The translations under genes and the position numbers were made by a program. Below the pieces are notes generated by a model. That model searched no databases. It was given only the letters and a program-made list of their open reading frames with translations, and had not been told where the DNA came from. A stretch of DNA of 9,822 nucleotides, taken from JALWSI01 sp964569095 [NCBI: uncultured Aquificales bacterium]. GTDB taxonomy: Bacteria > Thermosulfidibacterota > Thermosulfidibacteria > Thermosulfidibacterales. Every line of letters begins with the position of its first letter. Within the stretch, counting starts at the first letter, position 1. This document shows, piece after piece, positions 1 through 6,163 of this stretch. The DNA lies in NCBI GenBank assembly GCA_964569095.1, contig CAZMTB010000008.1:1-9822 (forward strand). The letters run 5' to 3'.

Positions 1-82
1 CTCCGCCCCTGGGCGCCCCCCACCATGCCCCGGGCCAACGCCCCCTCCCCCCCCGGGCGGGGCGGGGGGGGGCCCGGGGGGG
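1..82. other. Suspect G/C-saturated contig-edge sequence
   Basis: Only 8 of these 82 bases are A or T, and the segment is built from runs of C and then G. The DNA right after it is ordinary mixed coding sequence. In the frame of the following aroA gene it stays open and reads Pro- and Gly-rich. EPSP synthases usually have a conserved PP-L-x-I-x-GG-x-L-x-G stretch just before the YTLPVASAQVKS block. The Pro run, a Gly pair and the last Gly fall where that motif predicts, while the A/T-containing codons appear replaced by G/C. I infer damaged base calls or a poor assembly end over real aroA sequence, not a genuine GC island. A true low-complexity sequence cannot be excluded. Confidence 0.6.
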
Positions 83-892
83 ATGGAGTACACCCTTCCC
101 GTGGCCAGCGCCCAGGTGAAGTCTGCCATTCTACTGGCAGGGCTAAACGCCCAGGGAGAAACCGTGGTGGTGGAGCCCGTGGCAAGCAGGGACCACACCG
201 AGAGGATGCTTGCCTACGCGGGAATAGGGATAGAGAGGAGAGAGAAACGGATCGTGTTGCAACCGGGACATCCCGAGCCAAGGGTGTGGGAGGTTCCAGG
301 CGACATCTCCTCCGCCGCCTACCTGCTCACCGCGGCGGCTCTCATCCCAGAGAGCGAGATCCTCTTGAAGAGCGTGGGGACCAATCCAACTCGAACGGGG
401 TTTCTCTCCATACTCTCCCGAATGGGTTTCAACATCGAGTTCGAGGAGGAGAGGACGGTGTGTGGAGAGCCGGTGGCCCACCTCAGGGCACGCTACGCCG
501 GCGAATTGAAAGGAATAGAGGTGGGGGGAGAAGAGATACCGCTGGCGATAGACGAGATCCCCCTCGTTGCCCTTCTGGCCGTCTTCGCCAGGGGAGAGAC
601 GGTGATCCGCGATGCCAAGGAACTGAGGGTGAAGGAGAGCGACAGGATCCACGGGGTGGTCTCCCAGTTGAGGCGTCTTGGGGCCGAGATAGAAGAGATG
701 CCCGACGGCATGGTGATCCGGGGAACGGGGAGACTGAAAGGGGGAACCACCGTGGCCAGTATGGGGGATCACCGGCTCGCCATGATGCTAACCCTGGCGG
801 GAATGGTCTCGGAAGAACCGGTGAGAGTGAAAGGAGCGCACTGGGTATCCATATCGTTTCCCCAGTTCTACACAACATTTGGGATAGAGTAG
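83..892 (+). CDS. aroA: 3-phosphoshikimate 1-carboxyvinyltransferase (EPSP synthase), C-terminal part
   Basis: EPSP synthase joins shikimate-3-phosphate and phosphoenolpyruvate in the cytoplasmic route to chorismate and aromatic amino acids. The visible 269 residues cover roughly the last 60% of a family about 430 residues long. Landmarks, numbered from the ATG at 83: SAQVKSA at 9-15, the SRDHTERML substrate loop at 35-43, PGDISSAAY at 72-80, IDEIP with the catalytic Asp at 157, KESDR at 184-188, GDHR at 228-231 and the closing SFPQF at 258-262. The ATG at 83 is not a real start. It lies inside the conserved block, and the frame is open to the left edge, so the gene is cut by the window or by bad sequence at 1-82. 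The N-terminal domain with its usual N-D-G-T motif is not present. The stop codon abuts a parS-like palindrome. Confidence 0.95.
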   Translation: MEYTLPVASAQVKSAILLAGLNAQGETVVVEPVASRDHTERMLAYAGIGIERREKRIVLQPGHPEPRVWEVPGDISSAAYLLTAAALIPESEILLKSVGTNPTRTGFLSILSRMGFNIEFEEERTVCGEPVAHLRARYAGELKGIEVGGEEIPLAIDEIPLVALLAVFARGETVIRDAKELRVKESDRIHGVVSQLRRLGAEIEEMPDGMVIRGTGRLKGGTTVASMGDHRLAMMLTLAGMVSEEPVRVKGAHWVSISFPQFYTTFGIE

Positions 893-908
893 TGTTCCAC
901 GTGGAACA
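893..908. promoter_or_regulatory. parS: parS-like centromere site (ParB binding palindrome)
   Basis: The 16 bases TGTTCCACGTGGAACA form a perfect palindrome. They match the bacterial parS consensus TGTTnCACGTGnAACA, in the CCACGTGG version known from several proteobacterial chromosomes. ParB (Spo0J) binds such sites, loads onto flanking DNA in a CTP-dependent way, and recruits ParA and SMC/MukB-like condensins for chromosome segregation. The site starts on the base after the aroA stop codon, outside any gene. No other full copy was seen in the window. parS sites usually cluster near the replication origin, so the region is probably origin-proximal; that part is inference. Confidence 0.85.
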
Positions 909-918
909 TGTAGTGCCT

Positions 919-933
919 TTCCCTGTCAGGGAA
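919..933. repeat. 15-bp perfect inverted repeat
   Basis: TTCCCTGTCAGGGAA has two 7-bp arms around a single central T. It lies 10 bp after the parS-like site and about 120 bp before ahcY. No T-run follows and the loop would be tiny, so it is unlikely to be an intrinsic terminator. It could be an operator for a dimeric regulator of the ahcY operon, but I do not recognise the motif. Confidence 0.45.
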
Positions 934-958
934 CCGGGGCTCCAAAGGGTTAATCCGC

Positions 959-964
959 TAAAAT
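959..964 (+). promoter_or_regulatory. Possible -10 element for the ahcY operon
   Basis: TAAAAT matches five of six positions of the sigma-70 -10 consensus and is the most A/T-rich spot in the aroA-ahcY spacer. No convincing -35 hexamer lies 16-18 bp upstream. If used, it would give a leader of about 80 nt holding the 972-1000 inverted repeats. Weak evidence. Confidence 0.2.
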
Positions 965-971
965 CGCTCGG

Positions 972-1000
972 GGTAGAAATTCTCTACCACCTGTGGTAGA
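972..1000 (+). repeat. Overlapping inverted repeats in the ahcY leader
   Basis: Three copies of one 6-base word occur in alternating orientation: GGTAGA (972-977), TCTACC (983-988) and GGTAGA (995-1000). The second and third belong to a longer repeat with 8-bp arms, TCTACCAC (983-990) and GTGGTAGA (993-1000), around a 2-base centre. The first and second could pair with a 5-base loop. The two pairings exclude each other, which suits either a tandem operator for a dimeric repressor or alternative RNA folds. I see no match to the SAH riboswitch core (GAGGAGCGCUGC-like) or to SAM riboswitches. Function unknown. Confidence 0.45.
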
Positions 1001-1051
1001 TGCCCCTTTCACCCCTCAAAGGGAAAGAGGAGAGATAGAAGGGAGAGAGTA

Positions 1052-2383
1052 ATGCCGGTAAAACACGACGCCAAGGATCTGGGGCTGGCCCCCGAGGGTG
1101 TTAGGAGAATCGCGTGGGCAGAGATGGAGATGCCCGTTCTGAGGTCTATCCGCAAGAGGTTCGAAAAGGAGAAACCCCTTAAAGGGCTCACCCTGGGTGC
1201 CTGTTTGCACGTAACAACAGAAACCGCCAACCTGATGATAACCCTGAAGGCCGGAGGTGCCCAGGTGGCACTATGCGCCTCCAATCCCCTGAGCACCCAG
1301 GACGACGTTGTGGCAGCCCTGGTGGAGGAGTACGAGATACCCACCTTCGCGGTGAACGGGGAAGACGCAGACCGCTACTACAGCCACATCTGGGAGGTCC
1401 TCTCCACCAAGCCCCAGGTGGTGATGGACGACGGAGCAGACCTAATCTCCACCCTTCACAGGATAGAGAGCGATTCCTGGGACGGGGTACCAGAATCCCT
1501 GGTTAGCAAGGTTGACGCCATGGACGAGGCGGCCAAAAACGCCCTGGTTAAAGGAGTGATCGGGGGAACCGAAGAGACAACCACCGGCGTTATCAGGCTG
1601 CAGAGCATGGCCAAAGAGGGGGTTCTTCTCTTTCCCGTGATCGCGGTGAACGACGCCGACACGAAGCACCTATTCGACAACAGGTACGGAACGGGACAGA
1701 GCACCATCGACGGCATACTGCGGGCCACCAACAGGCTAATCGCAGGTTCCCACTTCGTGGTCTGCGGGTACGGCTGGTGCGGCAGGGGAGTGGCCCTTCG
1801 TGCACGGGGCATGGGTGCCCGGGTCATCGTAACCGAGGTGGACCCCGTAAAAGGGCTGGAGGCGGTTCACGACGGGTTCGAGGTGATGCCCTTGAAGAAG
1901 GCTGCAGAGATAGGCGACTTCTTCGTCACCGTAACGGGGGACATCAGGGTGGTGGCGGAGGAGCACATCGCCAGAATGAAGGACGGTGCCATAATCGCAA
2001 ACAGCGGCCACTTCAACGTCGAGATAGACGTGGAGGCCCTGGAGAGAATGGCCAAGAAGAAAGAGAGGATAAAGCCCTTCGTGGACGAGTACACCATGCA
2101 CGACGGACGCAGAATCTACCTTCTGGGAGAAGGTCGGCTGATCAACCTCGTGGCCGCCGAAGGGCATCCCTCGGCGGTGATGGACATGAGCTTCGCCAAC
2201 CAGGCCCTCTCGGCCGAGTACCTCTTCAAGAACGGAAAGGGGTTGAATCGCCAGGTGTACAAGGTTCCACCGGAGCTGGACAGAGAGGTGGCCTCGTTGA
2301 AACTGGAGTCCCTGGGGATAGAGATAGACGCTCTCACCGAGGAGCAGGAGGAGTACCTCTCCTCGTGGGAGCTGGGAACCTGA
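1052..2383 (+). CDS. ahcY: Adenosylhomocysteinase (S-adenosyl-L-homocysteine hydrolase), thermophile/archaeal type
   Basis: Cytoplasmic NAD-dependent enzyme that reversibly splits S-adenosylhomocysteine into adenosine and homocysteine, relieving product inhibition of methyltransferases. The 443-residue protein shows SNPLSTQDD at 77-85, E-T-T-T-G at 176-180, the catalytic Lys205 and Asp209 pair, the NAD-binding GYGWCG at 239-244 with Glu262 after it, [10 protein letters not shown] at 317-326, and [17 protein letters not shown] at 365-381. It carries YGTGQST (212-218), where mesophilic enzymes have YGCRES, and ends SSWELGT without the Lys-Pro-x-x-Tyr-Arg-Tyr tail. These traits mark the archaeal/Thermotoga-like subgroup. 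The ATG at 1052 has a GGGAG ribosome site (1041-1045) six bases upstream. It is the first gene of a long operon that also holds metK, which makes the SAM whose by-product AhcY removes. Some archaeal relatives act on S-inosylhomocysteine, which cannot be excluded here. Confidence 0.96.
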   Translation: MPVKHDAKDLGLAPEGVRRIAWAEMEMPVLRSIRKRFEKEKPLKGLTLGACLHVTTETANLMITLKAGGAQVALCASNPLSTQDDVVAALVEEYEIPTFAVNGEDADRYYSHIWEVLSTKPQVVMDDGADLISTLHRIESDSWDGVPESLVSKVDAMDEAAKNALVKGVIGGTEETTTGVIRLQSMAKEGVLLFPVIAVNDADTKHLFDNRYGTGQSTIDGILRATNRLIAGSHFVVCGYGWCGRGVALRARGMGARVIVTEVDPVKGLEAVHDGFEVMPLKKAAEIGDFFVTVTGDIRVVAEEHIARMKDGAIIANSGHFNVEIDVEALERMAKKKERIKPFVDEYTMHDGRRIYLLGEGRLINLVAAEGHPSAVMDMSFANQALSAEYLFKNGKGLNRQVYKVPPELDREVASLKLESLGIEIDALTEEQEEYLSSWELGT

Positions 2384-2404
2384 GACCCGAAGAGACGATC
2401 CCCC

Positions 2405-3400
2405 ATGCGGGTAGGGGTGATTGGAGCCGGAAGCTGGGGCACCGCCCTGGCGCACCACCTTGGACAGAAGGGGCTCTCCGTAACCCTCTGGTGTCGGGAA
2501 CCGGAGGTGGCAAGCTCCATAGCCTCAAAGAGGGAGAACACGCTCTTTCTGCCCGGAATTCACCTATCCGAAAGGATCACCCCCACCACCCACCTCCAGG
2601 AGGCGGTGGAGAACCACGACATCCTGCTCAACGTGGTACCTGCACAGTTCGTGCGGGAGACCTGGGGCAAGGTGGGCAGGCCCAATGCCCTGCTGGTCTC
2701 GGCCTCCAAAGGAATAGAGGTGCACTCGGGAGCCTTGATGACCCAGGTCTTTAAAGAACTCTTCGGGATGGAGTGGGTCCAAGAGAACTTGGCGGTGCTC
2801 TCGGGCCCGAGTTTTGCAAGGGAGGTGGCACGGGGCCTCCCCACCGCCGTCACCGTGGCAGCGCGGAGAGAATCCACCGCCGAGACGGCAGCGGTGGTGT
2901 TCCACACCAACAGGTTCAGGGTATACACCCAGCTCGATCCTATTGGGGTGGAGGTAGGGGGAGCAGTGAAGAACGTGATAGCCATAGCCGCCGGCGTGTG
3001 CCAGGGCCTGGGCCTCGGCGAGAACGCCAGGGCAGCCCTAATCACCAGGGGACTTGCTGAGATGAGCAGACTGGGAACCAGGTTGGGGGCAGATCCCATC
3101 ACCTTCATGGGCCTCGCCGGCGTGGGAGACCTGGTGCTCACCTGCTCCGGCGACCTGAGCCGAAACAGGCAGGTGGGAATACGGCTGGGAAAGGGAGAGC
3201 CACTGGACGAGATCCTCGAGAGCATGAGAATGGTGGCAGAGGGGGTACCCACCACCAGGGCGGTGGTGGAGCTCTCGGAGAGCCTGGGGGTAGAGATGCC
3301 CATCTCCTCGGCCCTGGCAAAGATACTCTTCCGCAACCAGCCTCCCCAAGAGGTGATGGAGGAGCTGCTAGCCCGGGCCCCAAAGAGGGAGTTTCATTAG
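2405..3400 (+). CDS. gpsA: NAD(P)+-dependent glycerol-3-phosphate dehydrogenase
   Basis: Reduces dihydroxyacetone phosphate to sn-glycerol-3-phosphate, the backbone precursor of bacterial phospholipids, in the cytoplasm. The 331-residue length is typical. The N-terminal Rossmann fold has GAGSWG at 7-12. Family signatures follow: SGPSFAREV at 133-141, GGAVKNV at 185-191 with the expected catalytic Lys189, ENARAALITRG at 206-216, GDLVLTC at 241-247 and SRNRQVG at 252-258. The start at 2405 lies 21 bp after ahcY and has only a weak purine stretch (2389-2395) as ribosome site, so coupling to ahcY translation is likely. It is followed three bases later by pgsA, whose enzyme uses glycerol-3-phosphate directly. 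Confidence 0.97.
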   Translation: MRVGVIGAGSWGTALAHHLGQKGLSVTLWCREPEVASSIASKRENTLFLPGIHLSERITPTTHLQEAVENHDILLNVVPAQFVRETWGKVGRPNALLVSASKGIEVHSGALMTQVFKELFGMEWVQENLAVLSGPSFAREVARGLPTAVTVAARRESTAETAAVVFHTNRFRVYTQLDPIGVEVGGAVKNVIAIAAGVCQGLGLGENARAALITRGLAEMSRLGTRLGADPITFMGLAGVGDLVLTCSGDLSRNRQVGIRLGKGEPLDEILESMRMVAEGVPTTRAVVELSESLGVEMPISSALAKILFRNQPPQEVMEELLARAPKREFH

Positions 3401-3403
3401 CCC

Positions 3404-3961
3404 ATGAAGAGCCCGAAGCCCGTCAGCATATTCAATCTGCCAAACGGTATCACTCTGGCAAGGGGACTGATGGTGATACCGGTGGTGGCCTGTCTATCCA
3501 CCCCCAAGCTTGGTTGGAACCTGCTGGGGGCAGTGCTCTTCGTAGGGGCATCGCTGACGGACCTGCTGGACGGATTCCTGGCAAGGCGCAGGGGAGAGGT
3601 CACAAACGCGGGAAAACTCCTAGATCCCCTGGCGGACAAGATACTCTTGCTGGGAGCCCTCCTGCCAATGATTGGCCTGGGCTGGATTCCCCCCTGGTTG
3701 GGGGTGGTGATACTGGGAAGGGAGATGGTGGTCACCGGCCTGAGGGCAATAGCAGCAACAGAGGGAGAGACCATGGCGGCCATCCAGTCTGCAAAGTACA
3801 AGACACTTCTCTACACCGTTGCCTTCACCCTTCTAATGGTGCACATGCGAAGATTGGGGATGGTAGTGCTGATGATAGCGGTTTGCGTATCCCTCTTCTC
3901 GGCCTATAAATACCTGGAGACACATTGGGATATAATAGCAAAGGGAGGAGACAGCCAATGA
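3404..3961 (+). CDS. pgsA: CDP-diacylglycerol-glycerol-3-phosphate 3-phosphatidyltransferase
   Basis: Integral inner-membrane enzyme that transfers the phosphatidyl group from CDP-diacylglycerol to glycerol-3-phosphate, giving phosphatidylglycerophosphate, the committed step to phosphatidylglycerol and cardiolipin. The 185-residue protein opens with [11 protein letters not shown], typical of PgsA. It contains the complete CDP-alcohol phosphatidyltransferase motif with Asp53, Asp56, Gly57, Ala60, Arg61, Gly70, Asp74 and Asp78. Hydrophobic segments lie near residues 16-31, 38-52, 80-110, 134-148 and 151-171. It starts three bases after gpsA, with GAGGGAG 12-13 bases upstream inside that gene, and its stop overlaps the metK start. 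Related CDP-alcohol transferases such as phosphatidylserine synthase look similar. The gpsA neighbour and the N-terminus favour PgsA. Confidence 0.92.
   Translation: MKSPKPVSIFNLPNGITLARGLMVIPVVACLSTPKLGWNLLGAVLFVGASLTDLLDGFLARRRGEVTNAGKLLDPLADKILLLGALLPMIGLGWIPPWLGVVILGREMVVTGLRAIAATEGETMAAIQSAKYKTLLYTVAFTLLMVHMRRLGMVVLMIAVCVSLFSAYKYLETHWDIIAKGGDSQ
3943..3950 (+). promoter_or_regulatory. Ribosome binding site of metK
   Basis: GGGAGGAG ends seven bases before the ATG at 3958, inside the end of pgsA. It decides for 3958 as the metK start over an in-frame ATG at 3925, which lies upstream of this site and would add 11 residues not typical of MetK. Confidence 0.8.
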
Positions 3962-5121
3962 ACTGTGCCAAGGGGAGAATGCTCTTCACCTCGGAATCAG
4001 TCACCGAGGGGCATCCCGACAAGATCGCCGACCAGATATCCGATGCGGTGCTCGACGCCCTGCTTTCGAAGGATCCAAACAGCAGGGCTGCCTGCGAGAC
4101 CATACTGACCACCGGCTTGGCCTTCGTTGCAGGAGAGATAAAGACCGACTGCTACGTGGAGATACCCGACATCGTCAGGGAGACCATAAGGGAGATAGGC
4201 TACACCAGGGCCAAGTACGGCTTCGACAGCGAGACCTGCGCTGTGATCACCGCCATTCACGAACAGTCACCAGACATTGCCCAGGGCGTGGACCCCGGAG
4301 GGGCAGGGGACCAGGGCCTGATGTTCGGATACGCCTCCAACGAGACCGAGGTGCTCATGCCACTTCCCATCTACCTCGCCCACAAATTGTGCATGAGGCT
4401 GGCCGAGGTAAGAAAGAAGGACATTCTCGACTACCTGAGGCCCGACGGGAAGTCCCAGGTCACCGTGGAGTACGTGGACGGTAAACCCCAGCGGGTCACT
4501 GCCATCGTGGTCTCCTCCCAGCACGCCCCAGACGTTAAGATGAGGCAGCTTAAGGAAGAGATCATCGAAAAGGTGATAAAACCCGTGATTCCACCGGAAC
4601 TGCTGGACGAGGAGAACGTGATCTACCACATCAACCCCACAGGTCGCTTCGTTCAGGGGGGACCTGCTGCAGACACCGGGCTCACTGGAAGAAAGATCAT
4701 CGTGGACACCTACGGGGGATCTGCCCCCCACGGAGGGGGTGCGTTCTCGGGCAAAGACCCGTCAAAGGTGGATCGCTCCGCCTCCTACATGGCGAGGTAC
4801 ATCGCAAAGAACATGGTGGCAGCAGGCCTCTGCGACAGGTGTCTCCTCCAGATCTCCTACGCCATCGGCGTGGCAGAACCCGTATCCATCGCCATCGACA
4901 CCGAGGGAACGGGGAAGGTTCCCGATCCCCTGCTTGGGGAGCTGGTGAGGAAGGTGTTCGACCTCACCCCCAAGGGGATCATTGAGAAGCTGGACCTGAG
5001 ACGCCCCATCTACAAGAAGACCGCCAGCTACGGCCACTTTGGCAGGGAGCTGCCGGAGTTCACCTGGGAGAAGACCGACATGGCAGACGCCTTGAGGTCT
5101 GAAGCCGAAAAGATGGCCTGA
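3958..5121 (+). CDS. metK: S-adenosylmethionine synthetase (methionine adenosyltransferase)
   Basis: Makes S-adenosylmethionine from methionine and ATP, releasing phosphate and diphosphate; a cytoplasmic homo-oligomer needing Mg2+ and K+. The 387-residue protein has the ATP-site start [12 protein letters not shown] at 11-22, the [12 protein letters not shown] signature at 115-126, the [23 protein letters not shown] region split across the middle domain, and the second signature GGGAFSGKD. Length and motif order are normal for bacterial MetK. The start is set by a strong ribosome site and gives an ATGA overlap with the pgsA stop, so the two are probably translationally coupled. Together with ahcY upstream it covers two of the main steps of the methyl cycle; methionine synthase is not in the window. 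Confidence 0.97.
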   Translation: MNCAKGRMLFTSESVTEGHPDKIADQISDAVLDALLSKDPNSRAACETILTTGLAFVAGEIKTDCYVEIPDIVRETIREIGYTRAKYGFDSETCAVITAIHEQSPDIAQGVDPGGAGDQGLMFGYASNETEVLMPLPIYLAHKLCMRLAEVRKKDILDYLRPDGKSQVTVEYVDGKPQRVTAIVVSSQHAPDVKMRQLKEEIIEKVIKPVIPPELLDEENVIYHINPTGRFVQGGPAADTGLTGRKIIVDTYGGSAPHGGGAFSGKDPSKVDRSASYMARYIAKNMVAAGLCDRCLLQISYAIGVAEPVSIAIDTEGTGKVPDPLLGELVRKVFDLTPKGIIEKLDLRRPIYKKTASYGHFGRELPEFTWEKTDMADALRSEAEKMA

Positions 5122-5135
5122 CAACGAGGTGAACC

Positions 5136-5540
5136 ATGCCCCAGGTGGTGATCATCAAGGGCAGCAAGAACGACAGCTCCGTGATGGAGAAGGCCTCACA
5201 GGTGCTGAGAGAGGCAGGGGTAGACTTCGAGGAGAAGGTCCTATCAGCCCACCGGGATCCCCAGGCCCTGGACGCCTACCTGAAGGAGCTTCCCCAGCGA
5301 GGCGTGAAGGTGGTGATAGCCGGAGCCGGCTGGGCAGCTCACCTCGCAGGGGCAATAGCCAGCCGAACCGATCTGCCAGTGATAGGCGTTCCCATCTCTT
5401 CATCCCCCTTAAAGGGTATGGACGCCCTTCTCTCAACGGTCCAGATGCCTCCGGGGGTGCCAGTGGCCACAGTGGCAATAGACTGCGCGGCAAATGCCGC
5501 CCACCTGGCCATCCGCATTCTGAGGGTGGCAGGGGCGTAA
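5136..5540 (+). CDS. purE: N5-carboxyaminoimidazole ribonucleotide mutase, short form
   Basis: PurE family enzyme of de novo purine synthesis; class I members convert N5-CAIR, made by PurK, into CAIR. Visible landmarks are GSKNDSSVM at 9-17, SAHR at 37-40 with the catalytic His39, AGAGWAAHLAG at 62-72, and the LPVIGVP and VQMPPGVPVATVAI blocks. At 134 residues it is shorter than the usual 155-170. The C-terminal helix after ANAAHLAIRIL is absent, Gly-Gly of the GAGGAAHL motif is Gly-Trp, and the usual GKAGAANA loop is two residues shorter (DCAANA). No downstream frame restores a tail, so it is probably naturally short and not frameshifted. It starts 14 bp after metK with GAGGTGA just upstream. 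No purK is nearby, so a class I or class II (AIR carboxylase) role is open. Confidence 0.88.
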   Translation: MPQVVIIKGSKNDSSVMEKASQVLREAGVDFEEKVLSAHRDPQALDAYLKELPQRGVKVVIAGAGWAAHLAGAIASRTDLPVIGVPISSSPLKGMDALLSTVQMPPGVPVATVAIDCAANAAHLAIRILRVAGA

Positions 5541-5548
5541 TACCAGAA

Positions 5549-6163
5549 GTGGACCCGAGCCAGCCCCTTCCCCGAGAGATCGAAGAGGGTGCCTCCAAGA
5601 TCCTCCGGGGAGGGGTGGTGGCCGCCCCCACCGACACGGTTTACGGTCTGCTGGCAGACGCCACCAATCCCCTGGCGGTGGAGAGGCTCTTTCTGGCCAA
5701 AGGGAGAGGGAGAGAGAAGTCCGTATCCATCTTCCTGGAGAAAGGCGAAATCCACAGGTTTTGCAGGCTGTCCGAGGTAGCAAGGGAACTGATGGATACC
5801 CTCTTGCCCGGCCCCTACACCCTCGTCCTTCCAGCCACGCCGAACAACGGGTTGGCAGCGATCCTCTCTCCCCAGGAGACTGTGGGAGTCAGGGTGATAG
5901 ACCACCCCGTAATCCTGAAACTGCTGAGACTAACGAAGAGGCCCCTAACCGCCACAAGCGCCAATCCCTCTGGCCTGGACCCCGCCCAGGCCCCCGAGGA
6001 GCTACACCCAGAGCTGGTGAAGAGGATTGACGGGGTGATCCACGGTGGTAGAACCCCTGGAGGGGCATCAACCGTGGTCTCCCTGGTGACCACCCCCCCA
6101 AAGGTTCTGCGGGAGGGCAAGGGAATGGAGGCGTTCAGGAGGTGGTATGAAAGGAGATTCTGA
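5549..6163 (+). CDS. Sua5/YrdC/YwlC family L-threonylcarbamoyladenylate synthase
   Basis: TsaC-type enzyme that makes threonylcarbamoyl-AMP from threonine, bicarbonate and ATP for the universal t6A37 modification of ANN-decoding tRNAs. With a GTG start at 5549 it has 204 residues, the size of the single-domain TsaC/YwlC form without the Sua5 C-terminal domain. Motifs: PTDTVYGL at 27-34, the KGR at 51-53 that begins the nucleotide/threonine site, LLPGPYTLVL, TATSANPSG at 134-142 and the GGASTVVSL stretch at 171-179. The frame stays open far upstream over purE, but that part is out-of-frame shadow. Similarity begins just after 5549, eight bases past the purE stop. No good ribosome site precedes the GTG, so reinitiation after purE is likely. 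The KGRGREKS segment lacks the prolines common in the family, a mild oddity. Its end overlaps the next gene by 17 bases. Confidence 0.87.
   Translation: MDPSQPLPREIEEGASKILRGGVVAAPTDTVYGLLADATNPLAVERLFLAKGRGREKSVSIFLEKGEIHRFCRLSEVARELMDTLLPGPYTLVLPATPNNGLAAILSPQETVGVRVIDHPVILKLLRLTKRPLTATSANPSGLDPAQAPEELHPELVKRIDGVIHGGRTPGGASTVVSLVTTPPKVLREGKGMEAFRRWYERRF
6137..6145 (+). promoter_or_regulatory. Ribosome binding site of the aminotransferase gene
   Basis: AGGAGGTGG is a near-perfect anti-Shine-Dalgarno match located inside the end of the TsaC-like gene and very close to the ATG at 6147. It supports a start that overlaps the upstream gene by 17 bases. Confidence 0.7.

Noticed and set aside
25-999. 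Long + strand open frame overlapping aroA
   Set aside because: Low-complexity Gly/Arg/Pro product in a different frame over the clear EPSP synthase; a shadow frame in GC-rich DNA.
893-1051. SAH or SAM riboswitch in the ahcY leader
   Set aside because: The conserved cores of the SAH and SAM-I/II classes are not present; only unassigned inverted repeats are seen.
1736-2458. Minus-strand open frame of 240 codons opposite ahcY
   Set aside because: No recognisable domain, and it lies opposite a fully conserved enzyme; typical antisense shadow.
2897-2912. TGTTCCAC half of a possible second parS site in gpsA
   Set aside because: The second half-site is not complementary, so there is no palindrome.
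2560-3336. Minus-strand open frame of 258 codons opposite gpsA
   Set aside because: Ser/Thr/Arg/Pro-rich composition without motifs, mirroring the codon bias of gpsA.
3931-3936. Perfect TATAAT hexamer inside the end of pgsA as an internal metK promoter
   Set aside because: No -35 or extended -10 element at the right distance, and the bases are explained by coding sequence.
3925-3957. Upstream ATG giving MetK an 11-residue extension
   Set aside because: The strong ribosome site at 3943-3950 lies after this ATG and fits the ATG at 3958, and the extension is not family-like.
5129-5548. N-terminal extension of the TsaC-like frame across purE
   Set aside because: It is the shifted frame of a conserved purE and has no similarity to any known domain.
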